62,217 bases of DNA from Rhodothermaceae bacterium. Lineage in GTDB: Bacteria; Bacteroidota; Rhodothermia; Balneolales; Cyclonatronaceae. The position numbers were made by a program, and so were the translations under genes. Below are positions 8,345 to 17,743 of the stretch, piece by piece (position 1 is the stretch's first letter; every line of letters begins with the position of its first letter). Under the pieces are notes generated by a model that was not told the origin of the DNA, did no database searches, and was given only the letters and a program-made list of their open reading frames with translations. Location: the NCBI GenBank assembly GCA_020201275.1, contig JAIVHB010000137.1, positions 1-62,217 on the forward strand, read 5' to 3'.

Positions 8345-9043
8345 ATGACAAACAAGCCAAAATCCAGACAGAGTCAGCCCGTCGACAGCGATGCGCTAAT
8401 AACCTATTATGCCATTGTAAGTATTTGGGTTAAAAATAATCTTACCCTTGTTATTGGGGCAACTGTTGGAGTAATTGCTCTCATATCGATTGGTATTTTC
8501 ATGTATACAACCTCTCAGGCCAATGAACGGACGGCTGAAGAGTTGCTTGGCTTTGCAGAAATCAAATTCAGTGCCGGCGAGTATGAAGCCGCACTTTTGG
8601 GCGATGATCAGACATTTACAGCCGGTTTTTCCGAGCTCATAGACACATACCCTCGTACGAAGGCAGCAAACATGGCCAGGTACTACGCTGCTGTAAGTGA
8701 ATTCAACCTTGATAATTACGAATCTGCCCTGCTTTATATTCATGATTTCAATCCACCATCAGGCATAATGGGTGTTGGACCTATAACGCTGCATGGTTCA
8801 ATTCTGATGAGCCTGGAGCGCTACAACGAAGCAGTTCCGGTATTCAAGAAAGCAGCAGAATGGGATGAGAACTCTTCCACCACCCCCTATAACCTTCTTA
8901 TGGCCGCCGAATCTGCTCTGCTTGCAGGAAATCACAGCCAGGCTGAAGACTTTGTGAGCCAGATTGTAACACGTTATGAAAACAGTGCGGCAGCTACCAG
9001 GGCTCAAAAACTGAGAGGCAAGCTCGTAACTATGGGTTCGTGA
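8345..9043 (+). CDS. TPR-containing membrane-anchored protein
   Basis: This 232-residue protein has one N-terminal transmembrane segment (about residues 33-53) after a short polar tail, then a periplasmic region of TPR-like helical pairs (NMARYYAAVSEFNLDNYESAL, then ERYNEAVPVFKKAAEW, then AGNHSQAEDFVSQI). This architecture matches the YfgM/TPR family that often associates with the Sec translocon or envelope chaperones. It ends in a 258-nt convergent gap. The role is inferred from architecture only. Confidence 0.85.
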   Translation: MTNKPKSRQSQPVDSDALITYYAIVSIWVKNNLTLVIGATVGVIALISIGIFMYTTSQANERTAEELLGFAEIKFSAGEYEAALLGDDQTFTAGFSELIDTYPRTKAANMARYYAAVSEFNLDNYESALLYIHDFNPPSGIMGVGPITLHGSILMSLERYNEAVPVFKKAAEWDENSSTTPYNLLMAAESALLAGNHSQAEDFVSQIVTRYENSAAATRAQKLRGKLVTMGS

Positions 9044-9196
9044 AGACGGGCGTATTTACCTGTTACAGTTACTGAAATCAGTTAAACGATTTTTGCATTT
9101 CTATTCCGCGGGCAGTTCTGTGTTTGCATCTTAATGGGATGAATCTGCCCATTTCAAACCGGCCTTTCTAGTATTAGAATTTTTTGATATAGGAAC

Positions 9197-9295
9197 ATGG
9201 CAGAATCCGCCCGGTACAAAGAATCAGTTAGCTACTATAGCACTTCGTTTCAAATGACGAACATAATGAAAAGATACCCCCTGACGGCAGCATAA
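9197..9295 (+). CDS. Possible 32-residue small ORF
   Basis: In the gap between two convergent genes, ATG 9197 opens a 32-codon frame, preceded by AGGA 6 nt upstream. The peptide (MAESARYKESVSYY...) has no recognised motif, no signal peptide and no transmembrane segment. The rest of the 9044-9301 gap shows only a weak AATGGG/CCCATT hairpin near 9134-9153. Chance occurrence is quite possible. Confidence 0.2.
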   Translation: MAESARYKESVSYYSTSFQMTNIMKRYPLTAA

Positions 9296-9301
9296 GACCC
9301 T

Positions 9302-10018
9302 TCAATTTTCCCGGGACTGACCAAATGCCGCCGGACTGATCAGAATTTCCTCAACTACAGCACGTACAGACAGGTTCATCAGCATATCGGCAATCCGTGC
9401 TACATCCATCGGATCTATCAGTGTTTCAATTTCACGATCATCACCATCCCATGAGCCGGAAGCTGTAGCTCCCAGGTTAATTGCGGTAACGGCCACATCC
9501 TGCCCGGCCAGCGTTACCCTGAGTGAGCGGGTATAGCCGAGAAGACCGTGTTTTGATACCGCATAAGCCGGGCTGCGTTCGATTCCAACCAGCGATGCGA
9601 CCGAACAGATGTTAACGATCAAACCGGGGCTGTTATCGATAATCAGAGGCAGAAACCTGTCAGTAGCGGCTACAGCCGTAAGAACATTGGAATTGAACTG
9701 ACCGGTGTAGTCCTGAATGCTTGTGGATTTGAGGTTTTTTTGGATGTAGACCCCGGCATTATTAATTAAAACGGCGGGTTTAAACCCTTTTGGCAGCTGT
9801 AACCGGTTAACTTCGTGTTCATCTGTAAGATCAACAGTTATCATATGAGTTGCACATCCGGTATCCCTGCATTTGGCCGCAACATCCGCCAATCGATCCG
9901 TATTACGACCGATCAGTAAAAGCGGGTTTTTCCGTACTTTTGCAAAATACTGAGCCATTGCCGACCCGATTCCGCGGCTGGCACCGGTAATGATGATTCC
10001 GGCTTCGTGCGAAATCAT
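9302..10018 (-). CDS. Short-chain dehydrogenase/reductase
   Basis: This 238-residue classical SDR is an NAD(P)-dependent oxidoreductase of unknown substrate. The dinucleotide-binding motif GASRGIG (about residues 13-19), NNAG (about 86-89), the catalytic Ser in ICSVAS and YAVSK (Tyr and Lys, about 154-158) are all present. It starts 3 nt after the queE stop, so it is the third gene of a queD-queE-SDR operon. The position suggests a link to pterin or deazapurine metabolism, but that is only context. Confidence 0.9.
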   Translation of the reverse strand: MISHEAGIIITGASRGIGSAMAQYFAKVRKNPLLLIGRNTDRLADVAAKCRDTGCATHMITVDLTDEHEVNRLQLPKGFKPAVLINNAGVYIQKNLKSTSIQDYTGQFNSNVLTAVAATDRFLPLIIDNSPGLIVNICSVASLVGIERSPAYAVSKHGLLGYTRSLRVTLAGQDVAVTAINLGATASGSWDGDDREIETLIDPMDVARIADMLMNLSVRAVVEEILISPAAFGQSREN

Positions 10019-10021
10019 GGA

Positions 10022-10549
10022 TCAGCGTACCCCCAGAAATTTGTGCGTCTGCAGGCTGATACCCCAGCGTGGGTTTTTCTTAACGTAATCAACGATAAGT
10101 GGCATCGAGCCGGGAGTATCCCACTCCGGCTGCAGCAGATGGATTGCCCCCTCCGGGCATTTTGAGGCCTCTTCTTCGGCCCATTTCAGATCTTTCTTTG
10201 TAAGCACCACCACTTTCAGCTCATCCACATATGCGTAGATCTCATCAACCGGTTTCTTGAAACGCTTGGGAGAAAGGGTAACCCAATCGAGATGTCCGCT
10301 GACCGGCGAGGATCCGCTGGTTTCGATGTGAACTGCCAGATGTTTCTCTGTGTCCCAGCTATCTTTTACATCGCACCACCAGCATTTAACATCACATCCG
10401 GCGGTGCGTATGAAATAAGACGCTTTTCCGGTATGATATCCTTCGCCCTGAATGGTAAAAAAATGCTCCATCACAGGGTATTCAACAAGCAGGATGTCTT
10501 GCTCAAGAACTGATAAAACAGAACTGTTTTTGTATTCCGGATGATGCAC
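10022..10549 (-). CDS. queE: 7-carboxy-7-deazaguanine synthase, probable internal in-frame deletion
   Basis: QueE is a radical SAM enzyme that converts 6-carboxytetrahydropterin to CDG in preQ0/queuosine synthesis. The cluster motif CDVKCWWC (C52, C56, C59) is intact, as are the C-terminal LQPEWD and LQTHKFLG segments. At residue 70 WDTEKH is joined directly to LAVHIETSG (nt about 10337-10346). The family normally has some 40 residues between them, including the GGEP motif that contacts SAM, so this product is probably inactive as written, although the frame is open. The GTG start at 10549 lies 4 nt after queD; ATG at residue 27 (MEHFFTIQGEG) is a possible alternative. Confidence 0.88.
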   Translation of the reverse strand: MHHPEYKNSSVLSVLEQDILLVEYPVMEHFFTIQGEGYHTGKASYFIRTAGCDVKCWWCDVKDSWDTEKHLAVHIETSGSSPVSGHLDWVTLSPKRFKKPVDEIYAYVDELKVVVLTKKDLKWAEEEASKCPEGAIHLLQPEWDTPGSMPLIVDYVKKNPRWGISLQTHKFLGVR

Positions 10550-10553
10550 AATT

Positions 10554-10943
10554 TTACAGATTTTTATCGGTGTATTCGACCCAGCTGTCGGGCGTTTCCC
10601 ATACTGTAACGGTCAGGTCGATGCCGGCAGGTATACGTTTCCGGGTCTCTTGATGAATGTATTCGGCAATGCGTTCGGCTGAAGTAGCAACCTGCAGAAC
10701 ATCGTTGAGTACGGCATGATCAAAACCGCCCTTTTCAACATCCTTGCCGGCCCATTTCAATTCATGGAAATCACAAACCATGTCGGGGGAAGCCAGGTAT
10801 TTGGATGGATTGAGCTTGTGCGATTTGGCCGATACACGCACCCGGTATGTATGTCCGTGCATGCGGCCGCATTTGCCGTCATAGCCCTCAATAAAGTGGG
10901 CCGAATCGAATTTGAATTCTGTATTTAAAGTCCAGGTAGGCAT
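10554..10943 (-). CDS. queD: 6-carboxy-5,6,7,8-tetrahydropterin synthase
   Basis: QueD (PTPS/QueD family) makes 6-carboxytetrahydropterin from dihydroneopterin triphosphate, one step before QueE. Zinc ligands H16, H29 and H31 (SAHF and HGHT) and the catalytic Cys C25 (GKCGRMHGH) are visible, together with the conserved FDHAVLND and WETPDSWVEY. ATG 10943 gives 129 residues; a TTG four codons upstream is possible but less likely. It is the first gene of the minus-strand queD-queE-SDR unit. Length is normal. Confidence 0.93.
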   Translation of the reverse strand: MPTWTLNTEFKFDSAHFIEGYDGKCGRMHGHTYRVRVSAKSHKLNPSKYLASPDMVCDFHELKWAGKDVEKGGFDHAVLNDVLQVATSAERIAEYIHQETRKRIPAGIDLTVTVWETPDSWVEYTDKNL

Positions 10944-11149
10944 TCCGGTTTGCAAAGTTAAAGCCTTAATGAATAACTTTAAAAGATACGAAATATCATG
11001 GAAACGTGAATTTTCGATTTACCGAAAACGGTCTGGTATCTTGAAATTCCAATGGTGTTCCACCAGATCAACTATCGATAGTATAATCGGGGCATCTGCC
11101 GGGTGCTGTAAGCCCGAAAAGCGGGAGTGGTACTCCGATCAATTTTCAA

Positions 11150-12505
11150 TCAGAATACAGGATTCAGGCGGACCCAGAAAACCGGGGTTCCGAGAATGTC
11201 GGCAGCCTGCCAGGCAAGTTCAAATCTGATCACACTAAAATTAACACTCACCCCCACGTCGGTTTTTACATCGCCGAACCGGAAACTGCCAAATCCTGAT
11301 ACGGGATTTTTACTGTTTATTTCATTGCTGTTAACCCAACCGAAATCGGCAAAAAGACTATAGTAGATACGTTTTAAATGAATCCAGTCATTATCCCATC
11401 GCTGATGTCCCTGCCAGTTACCCATCATCAGTTCTACATTCGACAGCAGCATTCTTTCACCTGTTATACTTTTAAAGGGATGTGCCCTCAAAGTTCCTAC
11501 CCCACCCAGAGCAAAACTGCGCGGTATCTCATCTCCGGTTACTGATCCGGCCCGGAAGCGGGCTTTCAATGCCGACAACCGGTCAATCTTCACGACTGAC
11601 CGCAATTCTGCTTCATAGCGGTTATGCCTGTAATCGGTAGCGAAATTATCGAAATCGCCAAGCTGAACGAAAAGATCGCCGGCCAGTGAAAAATTACGAA
11701 GTTGCATGAAATCATCCTGATTGTAGTTCAAGGCATATACAAACGACTGATACCGCCCTTCACTGATACCCGGATTCGGCCGGACATGGCTGCGGCCCCC
11801 GAACAAGTTGAATGATGTGTTTGCCCCGAGTGAATCATATTCATCTACCCTGAACGATATAGTATGATCAATCCATGCCGATTGCCTGTACACTATATAT
11901 GCGTTAACACCCCGGCGGTTGTAGTAATCCATAAAATCATATCCCGAGAAGAATGAAAACAGACTGTTCTCGGTGAAACCAAGCCTCCACTGATCGTCGG
12001 AATCGGTTGTATTGTGATATTCGGCTCCCAGTTTGAACCGTTTTTTTGAGCCGAATACCCGCTCAAGGCCGAAACCGAAATTGATCCGGTTCCGTGCGAA
12101 AGCATAATCGGCGAAACCGTAGGGACGCACTTCACGATACTCACTCCAGTTGAGCTGATCCATCCTGACTCCAATAGTAAGGCCATCTACACGGTTAAAA
12201 CGAACACTCTGTAAATTCGGCAAAAGAGTTGAAAGGCCGGGATAGTTACTGTAGCCATAAAGATCACGTTTCCGTGTATCGATCCCACCGTGCAAGAGCA
12301 CACGATCGCGTTGCTTTTTCAGATTATCACTGAACCGGGCCGGGCTCAATATCTCCTGAATGGGTTTGGTAAAAAAGGGATCATCATCAAACGGGTCTTT
12401 TTCATCGTCGGAAGTCTGAGCCACAGCTGTTGCTACTAGCAACAGACAGACAATTGGCGTTAGCAGGAGTTTATATAGCATCAGTATGCGGGATTTGAAT
12501 TCCAT
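11150..12505 (-). CDS. Outer-membrane beta-barrel protein (surface-antigen/Omp85-like)
   Basis: The 451-residue precursor has an N-terminal signal peptide (hydrophobic stretch about residues 9-29, cleavage likely after VAQ). The mature part alternates short polar and aromatic strands and ends in a terminal Phe (NPVF), the classic outer-membrane insertion signature. ALGGVGTLRAHPF near residue 343 resembles the L6-like motif of Omp85 and surface-antigen barrels. No POTRA domains are visible, so it is not BamA. It may be a barrel-only transporter or a lipid-related outer-membrane protein. It shares its strand with the SpoIIE-type gene 45 nt upstream. Confidence 0.8.
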   Translation of the reverse strand: MEFKSRILMLYKLLLTPIVCLLLVATAVAQTSDDEKDPFDDDPFFTKPIQEILSPARFSDNLKKQRDRVLLHGGIDTRKRDLYGYSNYPGLSTLLPNLQSVRFNRVDGLTIGVRMDQLNWSEYREVRPYGFADYAFARNRINFGFGLERVFGSKKRFKLGAEYHNTTDSDDQWRLGFTENSLFSFFSGYDFMDYYNRRGVNAYIVYRQSAWIDHTISFRVDEYDSLGANTSFNLFGGRSHVRPNPGISEGRYQSFVYALNYNQDDFMQLRNFSLAGDLFVQLGDFDNFATDYRHNRYEAELRSVVKIDRLSALKARFRAGSVTGDEIPRSFALGGVGTLRAHPFKSITGERMLLSNVELMMGNWQGHQRWDNDWIHLKRIYYSLFADFGWVNSNEINSKNPVSGFGSFRFGDVKTDVGVSVNFSVIRFELAWQAADILGTPVFWVRLNPVF

Positions 12506-12550
12506 GTTTCATACGTAATCAGTCTTGCTGTGTTACATCAACGGAGGTTG

Positions 12551-14632
12551 TTAGCGGCCATTCTTTATCTTTCGAATCACTGCAATCGTAATGTCATCGT
12601 GCAGAGGGTCAGAATCTGTCCAGGATGCAGCCAGGGCAACCAGTGTCTCGATAATTTCCTGAGAAGTGAGCGATGCCGACTTGCGGAAAGCATCTACTAT
12701 TCGCCCGGTTTCCAGCATCTGCCGCTGATGGTTGAACGCCTCGGGCAGGCCGTCGCTGAAGACGAGCATGGTATCACCTTCCTCCATACCGATAGTCTGT
12801 TCGCAATACGGATAGTCGGGCTTGCTTCCGAGCGGGAGCCCCTTCAACACAATATGGTCAATTTCCCCGGTTTTTTCCCTGTAGATGATCGCCGGTGGCA
12901 TCCCAGCCGAGGTTATTTTAATATGATCGTGTTCAAGCCTGAGCAGGGTCATGCTCATATAGAGCATTCTGATATTCATGTTCTTGATACCAACCGAGAT
13001 TTTTCTGAGCAGATCGAGGTTACCGGCTTCCCCGGCGAAGGTCTGAAAATAGCTTTTAGCTGTGGCTACTACCATACCGGCTTTAAGGCCATGGCCGGTA
13101 GCATCACCCAGGGCAACTGTTAGCGATCCGTTCAATCCATTTGAAAAGTCATAATAATCGCCGCCCACTTCTGTTGCTGTAGTCATATGAAAGGAAACGT
13201 CATAGCCGTCGAACCGCGGCTTACGGGTAGGAAGCATTGAAAGCTGCAAATTACGTGCCTCTTCCAGTTCCCGGGTTTTTCGTTGGTTATCAAGTTCCAG
13301 AATTTTTCGGTCCATTACCTGCTGCTGATTGAGCCTTTCCTGTTCTATCGCTTTTATTGACAGCTCCCGCACTTCGACAAGCTTTGTTGCCAGCCGTTTA
13401 TTGGTAAGAGCAACACTGCGCGAAAGGGAAACCGACATGGCAAGCAGCAAACCGATGGTTCCCGTCATGCCATACAGCTCCTGAATTCCCGCGATCAGAT
13501 CGTAATTAATGAGTGTGATGATCGCCTGGCAGGTAGTGAACAACGCTATCCCAAATCCGAATATCCAGGCTCCCTCCTTTTTGCGTACAACGGCCACCAC
13601 CACCACCCGAATTATTTCTATGTAAAACGCCATTAATACAAAGTCCATGATGATTTCACTGTACAATGGCGAATTAAGAGTGAAAAAAGCCCGGTATACC
13701 GCATCCGCTACCATTATGGCTGTAAAAATCCAGAACTGTTTCGGCACGAATTCATAGAAAAGTGCATATGCAAACCGCATGAAATAGATGATCGTTGCAG
13801 CCCGCATCAGTAATTGAAACTGCAGCAACGTTATCACCTGATTTCCTGATATCGCAAAACCGATCTGGTAATTCAGGAAGTTGAGTACCGCAAAACTTCC
13901 AGTAAATAGTGCATAGTACAGATTCTCTTTCTTCCTCCTGTAAAAGACAAACAGCAATAGGTGTACCACACAAAAAACGATAAGGATGCCGCTGAAAAAG
14001 GCCTGGTATATGGTATACAACCTGGTTTGTTCAAAGGTGGCATCAATATGGTGATTGGCATCCTGAATAATATACCTGAAGCCGGCATGCAGCCCCCTCT
14101 GGTGGTAATACTCATAATTGTGGCTGGAGTACCGAACAGCCAGAACATGCTTTCCGGGATATTTCAGTGTAAATATGCGCGGCTTACGCTCATGATGTGA
14201 TATTTCCTCGCCGGGAGTATTTCCCACCCTGCCAAATTCGTATAGTTGTTCACCGTCAAGAAACACCTCGGCTGCACCATTCTGAGTTATGACTTCAAGT
14301 GAGAGCGGATAGCCGACAATCGAGGAATCGGCGTTTATTACAAGCCTGAACCAGCCAATACCTGTCCATTCTGCAAACTGAAGATCGTTTACAGTGATGC
14401 TGGTAGATACCTGTTCCCAACCGCTGTCATCAAATTCAGGTAATCTCCAGTCGGGATTATCGCCGGGCGCATAATTCCAGCTGCTTGGCAGGGGTATAAC
14501 CCGGTAGGGATTGTCGAGGCTGGTTCGCGACACATCTACCCTTGCGTCAAATTGTGATGCCGGGGCCGTTGCCGTCAAGATTAACAGCAGTAGTACAGCA
14601 ACAACAGTTTTAAATGTGAACCTGACAGCCAT
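12551..14632 (-). CDS. Membrane receptor with C-terminal SpoIIE-type PP2C phosphatase (7TMR-DISM)
   Basis: The 693-residue sensor-effector has a signal peptide (1-26), an extracytoplasmic beta-rich DISM-type sensor domain (about 27-195), seven hydrophobic segments (about 205-410), a coiled-coil linker (415-460) and a SpoIIE/RsbU serine phosphatase domain (465-690) with GGDYYD, GDATGHGL and the final DDITIAVI metal-binding residues. Such proteins usually dephosphorylate an anti-sigma-factor antagonist (STAS protein) in response to an external signal. No STAS or anti-sigma kinase gene is nearby, so the target is unknown. A DUF4097 gene lies 9 nt upstream on the same strand. Confidence 0.9.
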   Translation of the reverse strand: MAVRFTFKTVVAVLLLLILTATAPASQFDARVDVSRTSLDNPYRVIPLPSSWNYAPGDNPDWRLPEFDDSGWEQVSTSITVNDLQFAEWTGIGWFRLVINADSSIVGYPLSLEVITQNGAAEVFLDGEQLYEFGRVGNTPGEEISHHERKPRIFTLKYPGKHVLAVRYSSHNYEYYHQRGLHAGFRYIIQDANHHIDATFEQTRLYTIYQAFFSGILIVFCVVHLLLFVFYRRKKENLYYALFTGSFAVLNFLNYQIGFAISGNQVITLLQFQLLMRAATIIYFMRFAYALFYEFVPKQFWIFTAIMVADAVYRAFFTLNSPLYSEIIMDFVLMAFYIEIIRVVVVAVVRKKEGAWIFGFGIALFTTCQAIITLINYDLIAGIQELYGMTGTIGLLLAMSVSLSRSVALTNKRLATKLVEVRELSIKAIEQERLNQQQVMDRKILELDNQRKTRELEEARNLQLSMLPTRKPRFDGYDVSFHMTTATEVGGDYYDFSNGLNGSLTVALGDATGHGLKAGMVVATAKSYFQTFAGEAGNLDLLRKISVGIKNMNIRMLYMSMTLLRLEHDHIKITSAGMPPAIIYREKTGEIDHIVLKGLPLGSKPDYPYCEQTIGMEEGDTMLVFSDGLPEAFNHQRQMLETGRIVDAFRKSASLTSQEIIETLVALAASWTDSDPLHDDITIAVIRKIKNGR

Positions 14633-14641
14633 CAGCTTTGG

Positions 14642-15676
14642 TTACGGATTACCCGGGGTTAATACGATCTCGGCATTGCCAATTTTCGTGAACAGATTGA
14701 TCGTTGTTCCTCCACCATTTATCTCACCATCCACCTCATTATTCTTTCTCACCCCCCTGAATGACGACCACTCGCTCATTTTAGTTTGAGTACCTCTCAT
14801 CACCACGTCAAGGCCAACACCTGCTGGCAGACTTGCAATCACATCGCCGGCCAGGGTTTGCAGGTACAAGCCCTCATCAACAGAAATCATATGCACATTA
14901 ATACTGCCACCATTTGATTCCGCCAAAAGGCTGCCATCCATTTCGCTGGCATTTACATGTCCGCCCCTTGTTTTCACTTTTACCGAGCCCTTAACATTTT
15001 GGAGATTTATGTTTCCCCCGGCCGACAGGCACATGAGTGTACCGGTATATCTTTCGATAGTAATGTTCCCCGCCGATGTAAGAACCCGACCGTTGCCCCG
15101 GCTACGTTCAATAAGAATATTCCCGCCACCGGTCCTGATATCATGTGTAGAGCCAAGGCCTGCAGCCCGAATATTGCCATAACCTGTTTTCAGGTTTACT
15201 TCCATGTAAGGCGGGGCGTACACGATAAAAGAAATCTCATGCCCGCCTGCCGCACCAACCCGTGTACCTCTTGGCGGCTCAACATTAACAGTTACATCAT
15301 TCCTGTTCTGAACCACAATCATCCGGTGTTCGTCCCTTCGCGATTCGCCCCAGAAGCTGAAAGAACGCTTAACATACATTTCAATCCTAACTTCATCGCT
15401 GTCGGTATCCCTGAACGTAATGTCGCCCATAACATTACTGATCTGAACCGTTCCGGGGCCACTCAAGCGGAAGACTTCAAGGCGGGTTGGATCCTGAGGG
15501 ACATTACTGGCTGATGGGTTATCTGATTCACACCCGCTACATGACAAATACAAATTCGTAACCGGTGGTGTTTCAGATAGTGACGGGAATGCGGTTAGAA
15601 TCAGGAACAGAAAAGTCCAGACCACTTTTCGAGCGAAGATGATATTAGAAGTAGCTGCAGTCCGATTATTTGTCAT
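14642..15676 (-). CDS. DUF4097-like envelope protein with beta-helical repeats
   Basis: This 344-residue protein has an N-terminal hydrophobic stretch (about residues 18-34) that may be a signal peptide or anchor. The main part is made of short repeated beta strands (GGGNILIERS, SAGNITIERY, AGGNINLQNV, GGHVNASEM, GGSINVHM), the pattern of the DUF4097/adhesin family. It is predicted to be extracytoplasmic. It precedes the DISM-SpoIIE gene by 9 nt, so the two are probably cotranscribed. The function is unknown; in other bacteria this family accompanies anti-sigma-factor or stress loci. Confidence 0.8.
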   Translation of the reverse strand: MTNNRTAATSNIIFARKVVWTFLFLILTAFPSLSETPPVTNLYLSCSGCESDNPSASNVPQDPTRLEVFRLSGPGTVQISNVMGDITFRDTDSDEVRIEMYVKRSFSFWGESRRDEHRMIVVQNRNDVTVNVEPPRGTRVGAAGGHEISFIVYAPPYMEVNLKTGYGNIRAAGLGSTHDIRTGGGNILIERSRGNGRVLTSAGNITIERYTGTLMCLSAGGNINLQNVKGSVKVKTRGGHVNASEMDGSLLAESNGGSINVHMISVDEGLYLQTLAGDVIASLPAGVGLDVVMRGTQTKMSEWSSFRGVRKNNEVDGEINGGGTTINLFTKIGNAEIVLTPGNP

Positions 15677-15920
15677 GCACTTGCAAATGAATTGAAATGT
15701 TGCAACAATTTCTGATGTAGATTGAACTCACTACGAAACAGGTTCCATTTTGTTGCAGTTCTGCAGCACCTGAACAGCCGTCATTAATCCTGCAGATTCA
15801 CAGCCATGAATATGCAGTAAACCTGTGCCTCAGTACATAATAATTTGAATTGAAACTGCCCGATAAAACTTCCATATAGCTTAAAATCCGGCGAAATTCG
15901 ATCCCGAAGACCAGGTCGAT

Positions 15921-16460
15921 TTATTTCTGAAAAACAGATATCAGGAATCTAATGTGCTCCGGCAACTCAGTATTAATAAGATTGGCACCTTCATAAATAT
16001 CTTCCCGGCTTACATTTTCAGCAAAGCGTTTGTCTTTCATTTTTTTAGTTACCGACTTTGGCTGCATATCTTCAAAACCGTTCGGCCGCATCAGTGAAAC
16101 AGCGTGCATAAATCCGCTTATTTCGTCGCATGCGAACAGGTACCGTTCAATAACCGAATGAGGTTTTTTACCTGTCCTTTCAGGGGCATGCGAACGAATT
16201 GCCCCGGTTACGGGCTCAGGCAGGCCGAATTCAGGAAAAATATTTTCCAGTGCATGGTTGGGATGTTCATCAGGAAATTTCTCCCAATCAAGATCGTGCA
16301 GCAGTCCTGCGGTCCACCAGTCCTCAATTTCGGATTCACTGAGGCCAAGATTTTGAGCATATGCCTCCATTGCAGAGGCGACCATCTCACAATGATGCCG
16401 GAGGTTTTCATTATCAATGTAAGTGGCAAGCAGTTTCCGGCTTTCTTCTCTGGTAAGCAT
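15921..16460 (-). CDS. HD-domain hydrolase
   Basis: This 179-residue protein has the HD-superfamily metal-binding pattern: an N-terminal His (about 22-23), the paired LLHDLDWE (about 53-60), a third His in HPNHAL and D in ACDEISG. Members act as metal-dependent phosphohydrolases on nucleotides or related substrates; the substrate here cannot be read from sequence. The gene stands alone, with 244 nt of featureless sequence upstream and the MFS locus further upstream on the same strand. Confidence 0.88.
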   Translation of the reverse strand: MLTREESRKLLATYIDNENLRHHCEMVASAMEAYAQNLGLSESEIEDWWTAGLLHDLDWEKFPDEHPNHALENIFPEFGLPEPVTGAIRSHAPERTGKKPHSVIERYLFACDEISGFMHAVSLMRPNGFEDMQPKSVTKKMKDKRFAENVSREDIYEGANLINTELPEHIRFLISVFQK

Positions 16461-16523
16461 ATCGATTAATTTTTTTGATTTATAGGTGCTGTTTACTGAA
16501 TAAAGCCCGTTTTATTTAGGGTG

Positions 16524-17743
16524 CTATCCTGTTTCCAGCTTCAGCATGTCGGATGATTCCGGTAATGTTAATGACAATACTGTTCCATACAGGATGATGA
16601 AAACCAGTACCATTATCAATACCTGCAAGCCGGCTGCATCTGCAATAAATCCCAGGGAGGCTCCGACCAGGGTGAACAGACCTACAATTGTATTGCTCAA
16701 CGCTACATAGGTAGGTCGGTCCCTTTCGGGTGTGGCATCAACCAGATAGGTTTTTCTGCCAAGGCGAACTGCGGCCTGGCCGAATCCTGCAAAAAAGAAG
16801 ACGAAGGCAAACCAGATATCGCGGTGGAAATATTCGGGCAACCAACCCAAAACCAATGCCAGGATACCGGCAAACGCCCCGATGAATCCTCCAAGTATGA
16901 GTACAATATGACTCTTTTTATCGGCAAAACGACCCCAGAACGGACTACTGACAACCATCGCAAGACTGCTTGCAACAACAAAAAATCCCAGTGAGCCGGC
17001 CCCTGTACCCGTGAGTTCACGGGCATAGAGCGCATAGAAGGGTACCGCGAGCTGTAAACCGAGCAAAAGAGAACGAACCATCACAAATTTGCGGAAACCG
17101 GGCTCCGTTTTCAAATAATGTAATCCGGCTGCTGCCTCTTTCAGGGCATTCCGGCTACCCCCCGTTGCGCCATCTGTTTCTTTAAGCCGGCGAACAGGGC
17201 CAGTAATCCGCCCGCGGCAGCACGCACTGATAAAAGGGTACCCCGTTTCCCTTTCGGAATCGTTTTTGCCAGAACATCCTTAAAACTTACCGAGCCAACC
17301 CCACTTGCCATACTGAATACGGCCAGAAGAATCACAACCAGGATGCCAGATGTTAATCCGTTGAAAAGAAGCACCGATGGAACCATCAGCCCGAGAGATG
17401 CGGCCTGTGCAACCCCGGCTGCAACCCAGAACCACTTCCTTTTGCTGAATGCACGTATGTAACCTGATACGGCAAGTTGTGGAATTAGAGCACCTCCCCT
17501 GTGCACGGGTACAAGAAAACCGGATAATGAGGCTGGTGCCCCTGCAGATGCGAGCAGCCATGGGAGTACAAGACCGGGACTGGCAACAACTTCAGCCAAT
17601 TTGGTTAATGATCCGTTTGCCGCATTCAGGAAAAAGTTGCCCGGGGCTTCACGGCAAGCGCTTTCGGGTATCTCCTCACAGGCATTATCGGTTTCCTCAG
17701 TAATGTATTCGTAGACTTTTTCAGTTACTTTACTGCTGTTCAT
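16524..17743 (-). pseudogene. MFS transporter, split by an internal deletion
   Basis: Two open segments, 17741-17141 and 17114-16524, are the two halves of a 12-helix major facilitator. The join is not a simple homopolymer slip. The frame of the second half can be read back to about nt 17183 as LKETDGATGGSRNALKEAAAG, the normal inter-domain loop and next helix of this family. The first half ends at GGLLALFAG. The family has some 35-40 residues (about TM6) between these points, so a block is missing and the frame changes. The first half starts best at ATG 17743, overlapping the CHAD gene's end by 14 nt. The downstream fragment's ATG 17114 is internal. The substrate is unknown. Confidence 0.85.

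Noticed and set aside
17158-17163. C6/G6 run in the MFS gene as a phase-variable switch
   Set aside because: The family-like reading frame downstream continues back past the run to 17183, so a one-base slip in the run cannot explain the break; a missing block does.
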